From Lachnospiraceae bacterium (GTDB lineage: Bacteria; Bacillota; Clostridia; Lachnospirales; Lachnospiraceae), in assembly GCA_021205755.1 (NCBI GenBank), contig JAJPWX010000042.1, forward strand, positions 34,096 to 98,095: DNA of 64,000 nucleotides, written 5' to 3'. Of this stretch, positions 9,495 to 17,494 are shown in pieces. Each line of letters starts with the position of its first letter. Position 1 is the first letter of the stretch. Under the pieces are notes generated by a model that searched no databases, had not been told where the DNA came from, and saw only the letters and a program-made list of their open reading frames with translations. The position numbers and the translations under genes are program-made.

Positions 9495-10745
9495 ATGAAC
9501 AGAATATCCAGAAGAGAGTTTTTACGCGGTTCTGCCGCAAGTCTTGCTACACTGGCGCTTACGGGCGCTATGACAGGGGTTGTTTCCGCTGATGAGATCG
9601 AGTACGGCGAAGGCACCATTACGATCTGGGTGGCAGATGAAGTTACAGAGTTTACAAAGACGAAGGCAGAGGAATTCCTCGCTTCCAATGAGAACTATTC
9701 CGGTTACACCGTAAGCGTTGAGTCTGTAGGTGAAGGCGATGCGGCGAGCAACATGATCACGGACGTAGAGGCTGGTGCTGATATCTACGGATTCGCACAG
9801 GATCAGATGGCGCGTCTGGTGAGTGCGGGCGCTCTGATGGAGCTGACCGGCGATTACGCTACATTTGTTGCTGAGAACAATGACTCTGGCGCAGCTTCTG
9901 CTGCAATGTCCGGTGAGTCCACCTATGCGTTCCCGCTGACTTCTGATAACGGTTATTTCCTGTACTATGACAGCACCGTGATCACGGATCCGACGACTCT
10001 GGAGCAGATCCTTGCAGACTGCGAAGCGGCAGGCAAGGGCTTCTATATGGAGATCAACAGTGGCTGGTATCAGCCGGCATTCTTCTTCGGCACTGGCTGC
10101 ACGGCTACTTATGAGTCCGATGAGACGGGCGCGTTTGTAGGCTCTGATATTACCTATGCTACAGACGAAGGCGTTGTAGCTTTCAAGAAGATTATTGAAC
10201 TGGCTGGTTCAAGTGCTTTCTATAATGGCTCTTCCGTAGGTGATGCGACGAATGCGGCGGCTGTTGTCAGCGGTACATGGGATTCCTCCGCAGCGAAGGA
10301 ACTGTTCGGTGACGGTTATGCCTGCGCGAAGCTCCCGACCTTCACGGTAGACGATACCGAGTACCAGATGAGCGGATTTGGCGGATTCAAGCTTCTTGGT
10401 GTAAAGCCGCAGACCGAAGTTGGCAAGGCTGTTGTATGCATGGAACTGGCTGAGTATCTCACAAGCGCAGAAGTACAGCTTGAGCGTTACAATGAAGTAG
10501 GCTGGGGTCCGTCAAATATTGAAGCGCAGGCAGACGATGCGGTTCAGGCAGATGAGGCTCTTTCCGCACTGGCTGAGCAACTGGCTTATACGATTCCGCA
10601 GGGACAGTATCCGGATGATTTCTGGACACTTTCTACTTCCTTTGGCGATGATATCATTGCAGGAAACTACAATGACAGCTCAGACGAAGATCTGCTGGCA
10701 GCTCTGACGACTTTCCAGGAGACTCTGCAGAGCTACGCAGGCTGA
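9495..10745 (+). CDS. Sugar ABC transporter substrate-binding protein (maltose/galacto-oligosaccharide type)
   Basis: 416 residues of the MalE/GanS-like cluster of binding proteins: mature N-terminus EYGEGTITIWVADEV, later TSDNGYFLYYD and GFGGFKLLGV. It delivers an oligosaccharide, probably galacto-oligosaccharide given the GH53 and lacZ genes, to the permeases downstream (inference). The ATG at 9495 follows AAGGAGG. The signal peptide starts MNRISRREFLRG, a twin-arginine-like motif, and ends near VVSA; no lipobox cysteine is present although Gram-positive binding proteins are usually lipoproteins. Expression is probably under the tandem LacI operators. A hairpin repeat and an intercistronic stem separate it from the permeases. 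Confidence 0.92.
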   Translation: MNRISRREFLRGSAASLATLALTGAMTGVVSADEIEYGEGTITIWVADEVTEFTKTKAEEFLASNENYSGYTVSVESVGEGDAASNMITDVEAGADIYGFAQDQMARLVSAGALMELTGDYATFVAENNDSGAASAAMSGESTYAFPLTSDNGYFLYYDSTVITDPTTLEQILADCEAAGKGFYMEINSGWYQPAFFFGTGCTATYESDETGAFVGSDITYATDEGVVAFKKIIELAGSSAFYNGSSVGDATNAAAVVSGTWDSSAAKELFGDGYACAKLPTFTVDDTEYQMSGFGGFKLLGVKPQTEVGKAVVCMELAEYLTSAEVQLERYNEVGWGPSNIEAQADDAVQADEALSALAEQLAYTIPQGQYPDDFWTLSTSFGDDIIAGNYNDSSDEDLLAALTTFQETLQSYAG

Positions 10746-10783
10746 GAAATGTTTGCAGCCTGATCTGTAATAGCATATCTGTT

Positions 10784-10846
10784 GTTATTGGTTACACTTA
10801 TTAGGGCAGATGTGAAAAAGGTTTGCCCGATGGTGTAATGGATGAC
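10784..10846. repeat. ~62-bp hairpin repeat, degenerate copy 3
   Basis: Ends gttattggttacac and ggtgtaatggatgac with tgaaaaaggt in the middle. Same length and layout as 6653-6713 and 45973-46034 but more diverged. It lies between the binding protein and permease genes. Confidence 0.5.
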
Positions 10847-10867
10847 GATTGTTTGTGTGCACAATAA

Positions 10868-10897
10868 AGTACAGGCCGTCGCTTGGCGGTCTGTACT
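10868..10897 (+). other. Intercistronic stem-loop
   Basis: agtacag/ctgtact stem with further internal ccg/cgg pairing between the binding-protein gene and the first permease. Such stems often protect the 3' end of binding-protein mRNA so that it is made in excess of permeases (family knowledge). Confidence 0.45.
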
Positions 10898-10942
10898 AAT
10901 ATAAGGATAATATTAAGGAAAAAAGGGAGGGCAAAGGCCGCA

Positions 10943-12346
10943 ATGAGTGAGAAAAAGGGTCTTTCTTCCAGCGTCAGCAGGGGCTTTACGCGTTTTGGCA
11001 GGAATCTCGCGGAGATCGGCACGACGTTCAAAGAAGGCGATTGGACCGCGAAGCTGTCGTTTGTGATTATGGGCTTTGGACAGCTTGTACATAAGCAGTT
11101 TTTGCGCGGTGTTCTGTTCCTGGGGCTGGAAATTCTGTTTATTTATTATATGGCAACATTTGGCGCCGCTTATCTGGTAAAACTTCCCACACTGGGCACA
11201 GTGGAGACCTATGTAGACAAGTCTGGGATTGTTCCGATCACAGTCTATGGGGATAACAGCTTCTTGATCCTGTTATATGGTATTCTGACAATATTTGTGA
11301 TTGCTGCTTTTATCTTTATTTGGAGAATGAATGTGGGGCAGCAGCGGCAGATTCAGAAGCTGAAAGAAGCGGGAAGACCGCTGCCGACCAGCATACAGGA
11401 TCTGAAGTCTCTGCTGAATGAACATTTTGCAGCGACCTTGCTGGCGATTCCGAATCTGGGCATATTTGTGTTTGTAATCCTGCCGATCATCTTTATGATC
11501 TGTATCGCGTTTACAAACTACGACGCGAATCATCAGTCCCCGACGAACCTGTTCTGGTGGGTTGGATTTGAAAACTTTAAGAATCTGTTTTCAATGGGAA
11601 CTTCCGGGTATGGTTCTACGTTTTTCACGGTATTGGCCTGGACACTGGTCTGGGCGTTCTTCGCTACATTCCTGAACTTTTTCCTGGGCCTTGGCGTAGC
11701 GATCATGATTAACAAAAAGGGCATTAAGTTCAAAAAACTCTGGAGGACCATCCTTGTAGTTACCATCGCGGTGCCGCAGTTTGTATCGCTGCTGTATATG
11801 TACAAGCTGTTTGCGAATGACGGACTGGTAAATACCTGGCTGCTCAATCTGGGGATTATCAAGTCGTATATCCCGTTCTGGTCGAACGCGATGTATGCGC
11901 GGGTTCTGATTATTCTTATTAATGTGTGGATCGGTATTCCGTACATGATGCTGATGACGACCGGTATTTTGATGAACATCCCGGAGGATCTCTATGAGAG
12001 TGCCCGAATTGACGGAGCAAATGCCTGGCAGATGTTCCGGAGCATTACGCTTCCGTATATGTTCTTTGTACTGGGACCGTATCTGCTGACATCTTTTACG
12101 GGCAACCTGAACAACTTCAATGTCATCTATCTGCTGACACAGGGCAATCCGACTTCCATGAGTCTGTCGGGTGGTGCGGGCTATACGGACTTGCTGATTA
12201 CCTGGCTGTATAAGCTGACTGTGAACGATACAAACTATCGCATGGCTGCGGTCATTGGTATTATGGTATTTGCAGTAACAGCAATTATTTCTCTGGTTGT
12301 TTATCGGCTCCTGCCGTCTGTGCGAGATGAGGAGGGATTCCAATAA
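10943..12346 (+). CDS. Sugar ABC transporter permease (MalF/GanP-like)
   Basis: 467 residues, larger than MalG-type partners because of an N-terminal extension with two extra helices (residues ~30-100), as in MalF-like permeases. The membrane core follows, with the EAA loop DLYESARIDGANAWQMFRSITLP that contacts the ATPase. The start at 10943 follows GGGAGG at 12 bases; the stop overlaps the next ATG (TAATG), so the two permeases are translationally coupled. Together with the upstream binding protein it forms an importer for oligosaccharides. No ATPase gene is present, so a shared MsmK/MalK-type ATPase elsewhere is expected. Confidence 0.93.
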   Translation: MSEKKGLSSSVSRGFTRFGRNLAEIGTTFKEGDWTAKLSFVIMGFGQLVHKQFLRGVLFLGLEILFIYYMATFGAAYLVKLPTLGTVETYVDKSGIVPITVYGDNSFLILLYGILTIFVIAAFIFIWRMNVGQQRQIQKLKEAGRPLPTSIQDLKSLLNEHFAATLLAIPNLGIFVFVILPIIFMICIAFTNYDANHQSPTNLFWWVGFENFKNLFSMGTSGYGSTFFTVLAWTLVWAFFATFLNFFLGLGVAIMINKKGIKFKKLWRTILVVTIAVPQFVSLLYMYKLFANDGLVNTWLLNLGIIKSYIPFWSNAMYARVLIILINVWIGIPYMMLMTTGILMNIPEDLYESARIDGANAWQMFRSITLPYMFFVLGPYLLTSFTGNLNNFNVIYLLTQGNPTSMSLSGGAGYTDLLITWLYKLTVNDTNYRMAAVIGIMVFAVTAIISLVVYRLLPSVRDEEGFQ

Positions 12347-13221
12347 TGAATGAGAAGAAATTAAGATCCAAAAGTAAGCATGACCGGATGGTCAATGCGG
12401 TTATCTATATTGTCCTGATTCTCATCAGCATAGTCTGGCTGTTTCCGTTTGTAGGGCTTGTGCTGCAGAGCTTCCGCTCCTATGCGACCGAGTATGGCGG
12501 CATGGTGGCTTATATGGTTCCAAAAGAGTTTTCACTGGATAACTACATGTGGCTGTTTGGCTCGGAGAGCTCTTTCCCGAGATGGTATCTGAACACCCTG
12601 ATTATTGCCATTTTCGTAGCGATCCTGAATACCATTATGATCGTGGCGGTAGCTTACGCGCTTTCCCGATCCCGTTTCGCCGGGAGAACGTTTATGATGC
12701 AGCTGTGGCTGATCCTTGGTATGTTCCCGGGGTTCCTTACTATGATTTGCCTGTATTTCCTGTTGAAGCAGTTTGGCCTGACACAGCAGGGCGCGATTCC
12801 GGGATTGATTCTGGTGACCTGCGCGAGCTCCGGTATGGGTTACTATGTATGCAAGGGTTATTTTGACACAATTCCGAAGGCGCTGGATGAGGCAGCCCGC
12901 ATCGACGGTGCGTCCAATGCGCGCATCATGATGACAATTATTATGCCGCTGACCAAGCCGATCATCATCTACACCGCGCTGACCGCTTTCATGGCTCCAT
13001 GGTGCGATTATGTATTCGCGTCTTATGTAGCGTTTGGCTACAGTGACAGCTACAACGTGGCCGTGGCTTTGACCCGCTGGGTATGGACGAATGACTACCA
13101 GGGCTATTACACCCGGTTCTGCGCGGGCGGCGTGCTGGTAGCCATCCCGGTGACCATCCTCTTCATGTGCCTGCAGAAGTATTATGTAGAAGGTGTGACC
13201 GGCGGTGCTGTGAAGGGCTGA
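12346..13221 (+). CDS. Sugar ABC transporter permease (MalG/GanQ-like)
   Basis: 291 residues with six predicted helices and the EAA motif ALDEAARIDGASNARIMMTI near residue 190, the MalG-type inner membrane subunit. It begins on the last base of the preceding stop codon, a tight coupling expected for heterodimeric permeases. Partner of the 10943-12346 permease and the 9495-10745 binding protein. It is followed at once by a 164-bp inverted-repeat element rather than a clear terminator, so readthrough into the GH13 gene is possible. Confidence 0.93.
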   Translation: MNEKKLRSKSKHDRMVNAVIYIVLILISIVWLFPFVGLVLQSFRSYATEYGGMVAYMVPKEFSLDNYMWLFGSESSFPRWYLNTLIIAIFVAILNTIMIVAVAYALSRSRFAGRTFMMQLWLILGMFPGFLTMICLYFLLKQFGLTQQGAIPGLILVTCASSGMGYYVCKGYFDTIPKALDEAARIDGASNARIMMTIIMPLTKPIIIYTALTAFMAPWCDYVFASYVAFGYSDSYNVAVALTRWVWTNDYQGYYTRFCAGGVLVAIPVTILFMCLQKYYVEGVTGGAVKG

Positions 13222-13237
13222 TATAGGTAACAGACAA

Positions 13238-13401
13238 CTAGTACCTCGTCTCCAAATTATCTCGACTTTATATTTGCCTGAATTTCCATCTGCTTCGTTG
13301 TCATCAGTCGACGTAGCCACCGCTACGCCTCCTTCTTCCGCCTTGCATATGAAAATTCATTCTGCATCTAAAGTCGAGCTATTTGAAAGACGATGTACTA
13401 G
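13238..13401. mobile_element. MITE-like element with ~32-bp terminal inverted repeats
   Basis: Left end ctagtacctcgtctcc and right end reading inward ctagtacatcgtcttt; the ends pair over ~32 bases to the ctcgactttaa region. A second inner pair is atttgcctgaatttccat with atgaaaattcattctgcat. The loop contains a small cgtagc/gctacg stem. No ORF. Inserted between the permease and GH13 genes. Confidence 0.65.
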
Positions 13402-13427
13402 GAAAGACAGAGGCTTTGAAAAACAGG

Positions 13428-15209
13428 ATGAGAATTGATACATACTTGTCTGCTGTTTTCCGGAAAAACCTGAAAGCGACCGGCAGCGGGGCGAAACGCC
13501 TGTTGCCGGTTCTGTTTCTGACATTTTCGCTCTGCTTCGGGCGGACGATGCCGGTCCTGGCGGAGTCGGAAGGCACAGAGAATGTAGAACTTACGGAAGC
13601 AGAGTCTGCTGCGGAGAAGGAAATCACAGAAACGACAGAATTTGCGGAGACAGAGACGAACGCGGATGACATGGCTCAGAGATCTGAGATGGAATCCGTG
13701 TCGAATGAAGAAATAACAATCGACGACAACTACCGCAATTACTATGAGATCTTCGTCTATTCTTTTTATGATTCGGACGGCGACGGAATTGGCGATCTGA
13801 ACGGCGTCCGGGAAAAACTGGACTACATCGAGGAAATGGGCTTTGACGGAATCTGGCTGATGCCGGTCATGCCCTCGACGACGTATCATAAGTACGATGT
13901 AACGGATTATTACGGGATTGACGAAGAATACGGCACGCTTGAAGATTTTCAGGCTCTGGTGGATGAATGCCATGCGCGAGGGATTCATGTGGTCATTGAT
14001 TTCGTGATTAACCATACTTCCTCCCAGCATGCGTGGTTCCAGACGGCCTGCGAGTATCTGGCTTCCCTGGAAGAGGGAGAAGAGCCGGATGAGAGTGTCT
14101 GCCCGTATGTGGGGTATTATCATTTTTCGCAGACACAGGAGAACAGCGATTATTACGAGATTCCTGTGACGGGAAGTTCGACCTGGTATTATGAAGGGGT
14201 GTTCTGGTCGGAAATGCCAGATCTGGATCTCTCCAACGAAGCGCTGCGGGCAGAACTGGAGGCGATTGCCGCATACTGGATCGATATGGGCGTTGACGGT
14301 TTCCGCATGGATGCGGCGCTGCATTTTGAAGAGAGCGACACTTCCTTTAATACGGAGGTGCTGAACTGGCTGTATTCGTACTGCCTGACGCTGGATGCGG
14401 ATTTTTACATGGTTTCTGAGGTCTGGGCAAACGAAGCGACGATCGCTGACTATTACGCGAGCGGCACACCGAGTATGTTCAACTTTGATATGGCGGAAGC
14501 CGAGGGCAAGCTAATCAAAGCGGCGCGGGGAACTCTGAAGATATCGAGCCTGATCGATTCCATGATCAAATGGCAGGAGGATTTTTCCGCGGAGAATCCG
14601 GACTATATTGATGCCGCGTTCATCTCGAATCACGATACCGGCCGTATCTCGAATGCGCTTACCTCTGATGAGAACGATATCAAGATGGCGGCGGGTCTGC
14701 TGATGACGATGAGCGGCAATACGTTTGTCTACTATGGCGAAGAGATTGGCATGAAGAGCAAGGGATCGGCCGATGAAAACAAACGCCTGCCGATGTACTG
14801 GTCAGAAACGGATACCACGGGAATGACGGACGGTCCGGCGGATGCGGAGGAAGGTATTGTTTCGTCCTTTGCGGCGGCGGATGAGCAGCTGGCGGATGAG
14901 ACGTCCATTCTCAATTACTATAAGCGGGCGATTGCGCTGCGGAAAGAGAATCCGGAGATTGCGCGCGGGACGATTGAAAAGGTAGAAGAACTCTGTGACG
15001 GAAACCAGGGTGCGATTCTGAAAACCTGGGAAGACAGTACCATCGCGATTTTGTATAATACATCGGATGACGAGGCGGAAATCGACCTTTCCGGGACAGC
15101 GCTTTCCGGGATGGAGATCAGCGGATATCTGACGCTGAACAATGAGGAGATTGTACTTGCGGATGACGCGGTAGTGATGCCGGCACAGTCGATTCTGGTG
15201 CTGCGGTAA
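13428..15209 (+). CDS. Secreted GH13 alpha-amylase-family enzyme
   Basis: 593 residues. Basic N-terminus, hydrophobic core LLPVLFLTFSLCF and cleavage near VLAES give a signal peptide, followed by a Glu/Thr-rich linker (~40-95). The GH13 barrel shows YYEIFVYSFYDSDGDGIGDL, VVIDFVINHTS, the nucleophile Asp295 in GFRMDAALHF, the acid/base Glu331 in MVSEVWAN and Asp403 in ISNHDTGR. It hydrolyses or rearranges alpha-glucans; exact specificity is unclear. ATG 13428 gives a normal signal peptide. TTG codons at 13383 and 13416 are also in frame, but the first lies within the inverted-repeat element. An alpha-glucan enzyme in a galactan locus suggests the importer may carry more than one sugar. Confidence 0.92.
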   Translation: MRIDTYLSAVFRKNLKATGSGAKRLLPVLFLTFSLCFGRTMPVLAESEGTENVELTEAESAAEKEITETTEFAETETNADDMAQRSEMESVSNEEITIDDNYRNYYEIFVYSFYDSDGDGIGDLNGVREKLDYIEEMGFDGIWLMPVMPSTTYHKYDVTDYYGIDEEYGTLEDFQALVDECHARGIHVVIDFVINHTSSQHAWFQTACEYLASLEEGEEPDESVCPYVGYYHFSQTQENSDYYEIPVTGSSTWYYEGVFWSEMPDLDLSNEALRAELEAIAAYWIDMGVDGFRMDAALHFEESDTSFNTEVLNWLYSYCLTLDADFYMVSEVWANEATIADYYASGTPSMFNFDMAEAEGKLIKAARGTLKISSLIDSMIKWQEDFSAENPDYIDAAFISNHDTGRISNALTSDENDIKMAAGLLMTMSGNTFVYYGEEIGMKSKGSADENKRLPMYWSETDTTGMTDGPADAEEGIVSSFAAADEQLADETSILNYYKRAIALRKENPEIARGTIEKVEELCDGNQGAILKTWEDSTIAILYNTSDDEAEIDLSGTALSGMEISGYLTLNNEEIVLADDAVVMPAQSILVLR

Positions 15210-15256
15210 GCATAAATTTTTGTTGATGCATGATATATGAACGAAAGGGTAAAATT

Positions 15257-17170
15257 ATGGACAAATTTGTTGTAAACATTATCCACCGTCCTGAGATGGT
15301 GCCGGAGTATGCCGAGAAGGTGACCGGCCATGGGCAGGCGGAAGACATTGGACGTAAGGCTTTGCTGACGGAGAGCCTGGATATTTTTAAGACGCAGCAG
15401 GAATGTGCTCACAAAAATGGGTTAAAGACGACGATTGAAATGACCTATGCCAGCCTTTTCAATGAGGAGGCGATTGCGCTTGCGAAGGAGCATCATGAGA
15501 AATACGGCGATGAGATCGCGCTGACGCTGCTCGGTTTGCCTTGTAAGGAATTCCGTGAAAAGTATAATACAAAGGATTTCTGCATCTGGATGTTTTCGAT
15601 GGAAGATAAAAAGGCGATTGTGCAGGATGTATTTGAGAAGTTTTATGACTGCTTTGGCTTTTATCCGGAATCGACCGGTTCCTATTATATGGATGCGGAT
15701 CTGACGAATTACATCAAAGAAAAATATCCGTCTGTCAAGTGCGCGGTGGCGACCTGCTGGGAGGAAGGCCCGAAAGCTTACCACACCTGCAATAACAGCT
15801 GGTATACCTTTATGGACGGCGGTCCCTGGGCGCCGTGGATTCCGTCGAAGCAGAATACGCACGCTCCAGCGGCGAATGAAGAAGAGGATTCCGGCATTGT
15901 GGCAATCCCGCATCTGAGCCGTGACCTGATCGCGTGCTACGATGGCAATGGCTCGAACTTTGGAACGCATCCGCAGAACGTGCTGCGTGGCATGATTTAC
16001 GATACTGAGACTTGGGAGTATCCGTATTTATATAATTTGATTGACCAGTACCGTTATCAGGCGAAGTTCAATGACGGCTATTCTTACAATATGATGTTTG
16101 TCGGACCAGGCTGGATGAATAAGATGGGACGCTGGGAGGCGCCGTATGAGCTGCTTCTGAAATCCTACGAGGATGGCTGCGCATATTATGGCAAGCTGAA
16201 AAAAGAAGGCAAGCTGATCGATATGACAATGAGTGAGTTCGCGGATTACTATCGTCAGAAGAAGTCCTATACAGAACCGGAGTGCGCGCTCTGGAGAGAT
16301 ATTTTATATGGAAGCAAAAAGCAGGTATTCTGGTACTGCGATCCGTATCTGCGCGCGGGAGTCAACATGGATCAGGGCGGCGCGATTGTCGATCTGCGCC
16401 CATATGTCGCGAAGCTGAACTGGCCGGTTGGCATCGGCACTCCGCATATTCAGGATGCGAGCTATCCGTTCCTGATCCAGGAAAAATACCGCGCGGGTTA
16501 CTTTACTCATTATGCGGGCGAGGGAACGGTTCGCAGCGCGAAAATCTGCCACAATGGCGAAGAGGTTGATCTGTGTCTGTGCCGTACAAAAGCGCATTTT
16601 TCCGAGGAACCGCAGGCTGCTTCCGCAGAGACCACCTCAGCAGACGGCAGCGCAGCAAAAGCCGCGAAGAATCGCATTCTCACTCTGGATCCGGTAGACA
16701 TTGAGTTTTCGGATCTGACTGTAAAGCTGCAGACGGTGCTTACCTTTGCAGAAGGTACGGGCAGTATCCGCATTGACCGCAGGGTGCTGGAAATCATACC
16801 GAGGGAAGAGGGCGCGGATGCGTCAGCTGCTGAAATTACAATTAATGAATATATGGTGGGCTGCTACGGTACGACGGAGTACACAGAGGATATGTCCAGC
16901 CTGACACTGAGTGTAACGAAGGGTGATGAAAAAACAGAGATTCCTTATGAGTATAAGTGCCGTGAGACATCCCTGGAAGGCGCAGACTGCGCGACCTGTA
17001 TTGTTCCGCCGATTGAAACGAAGGTTTCCATGACCTGCGAGGGCCGGAATAAGGCTGGTTACATCAAAGAAGGATATGCGTTCAGCCCGATGTTTACGAT
17101 CGGTTATACCGGAAAATTATGTGAGAAGGAGGTCTTCACGACATGGCTCAATCTGGAAAAGGCAAATTAA
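15257..17170 (+). CDS. Unrecognised 637-residue protein, possible carbohydrate-active barrel enzyme
   Basis: No signal peptide, so cytosolic. I do not recognise the family. The N-terminal two thirds read like a (beta/alpha) barrel: NIIHRPEMVPEYAEKV, KTTIEMTYASLF, CFGFYPESTGSYYMDADL and CAVATCWEEG resemble the layout of deacetylase/GH57-like barrels (inference only). Aromatic-rich stretches (WYTFMDGGPWAPWIP, TETWEYPYLYNL, FVGPGWMNKMGRWEAPYE) suggest sugar stacking. The last ~230 residues look beta-rich. ATG 15257 follows AAAGGG. Its 3' end overlaps the zinc-ribbon gene by 28 bases. Position between GH13 and intracellular GH53 suggests a role in oligosaccharide use. Confidence 0.7.
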   Translation: MDKFVVNIIHRPEMVPEYAEKVTGHGQAEDIGRKALLTESLDIFKTQQECAHKNGLKTTIEMTYASLFNEEAIALAKEHHEKYGDEIALTLLGLPCKEFREKYNTKDFCIWMFSMEDKKAIVQDVFEKFYDCFGFYPESTGSYYMDADLTNYIKEKYPSVKCAVATCWEEGPKAYHTCNNSWYTFMDGGPWAPWIPSKQNTHAPAANEEEDSGIVAIPHLSRDLIACYDGNGSNFGTHPQNVLRGMIYDTETWEYPYLYNLIDQYRYQAKFNDGYSYNMMFVGPGWMNKMGRWEAPYELLLKSYEDGCAYYGKLKKEGKLIDMTMSEFADYYRQKKSYTEPECALWRDILYGSKKQVFWYCDPYLRAGVNMDQGGAIVDLRPYVAKLNWPVGIGTPHIQDASYPFLIQEKYRAGYFTHYAGEGTVRSAKICHNGEEVDLCLCRTKAHFSEEPQAASAETTSADGSAAKAAKNRILTLDPVDIEFSDLTVKLQTVLTFAEGTGSIRIDRRVLEIIPREEGADASAAEITINEYMVGCYGTTEYTEDMSSLTLSVTKGDEKTEIPYEYKCRETSLEGADCATCIVPPIETKVSMTCEGRNKAGYIKEGYAFSPMFTIGYTGKLCEKEVFTTWLNLEKAN

Positions 17171-17376
17171 ATTACCGCTGTCCGTCCTGCTTTATGCGCG
17201 ATCTGGATATTGATATGTTTTATGATAAGGAGAAAGAGGAATACTACTGCATCCGCTGTCAGTACCGCGGCAGCGAGGCCGATGTCCTGGAGAAAAATCA
17301 GATGGCACGCTTCCGCTATGGCGCGATGATGAAGCGGTTTGAGGAGAAAGATTTTGAGGATTTTTCCGAGGGCTGA
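17143..17376 (+). CDS. Small zinc-ribbon protein
   Basis: 77 residues with two CxxC knuckles, YRCPSCF near residue 12 and YYCIRCQYRG near residue 35, spaced like a zinc ribbon, then an acidic C-terminal helix (KRFEEKDFEDFSEG). AAGGAGG ten bases before the ATG makes translation very likely even though the start lies inside the preceding gene. Function unknown; zinc ribbons of this size often bind nucleic acid or act as protein adaptors (family knowledge). Coupling to the unknown barrel protein is the only contextual clue. Confidence 0.75.
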   Translation: MAQSGKGKLNYRCPSCFMRDLDIDMFYDKEKEEYYCIRCQYRGSEADVLEKNQMARFRYGAMMKRFEEKDFEDFSEG

Positions 17377-17444
17377 ATTGTTTTACACCCGATAAGGAAT
17401 GTTCTCTGCGCGTTCTGATTAGACAAAATATGATATGACCTTTT

Positions 17445-17478
17445 GGAAATGCGGGACAGATTGTTGTTTCGCATTTCC
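17445..17478 (+). promoter_or_regulatory. Perfect 9-bp inverted repeat just before the GH53 ribosome site
   Basis: ggaaatgcg (17445-17453) and cgcatttcc (17470-17478) end two bases before GGAGAAAGAGG of the next gene. It may be an operator or an mRNA hairpin affecting initiation. Confidence 0.45.
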
Positions 17479-17494
17479 TGGAGAAAGAGGCAAA

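Noticed and set aside
13383..13427. TTG start for the GH13 gene at 13383
   Set aside because: Lies inside the right end of the inverted-repeat element; ATG 13428 gives a standard signal peptide.
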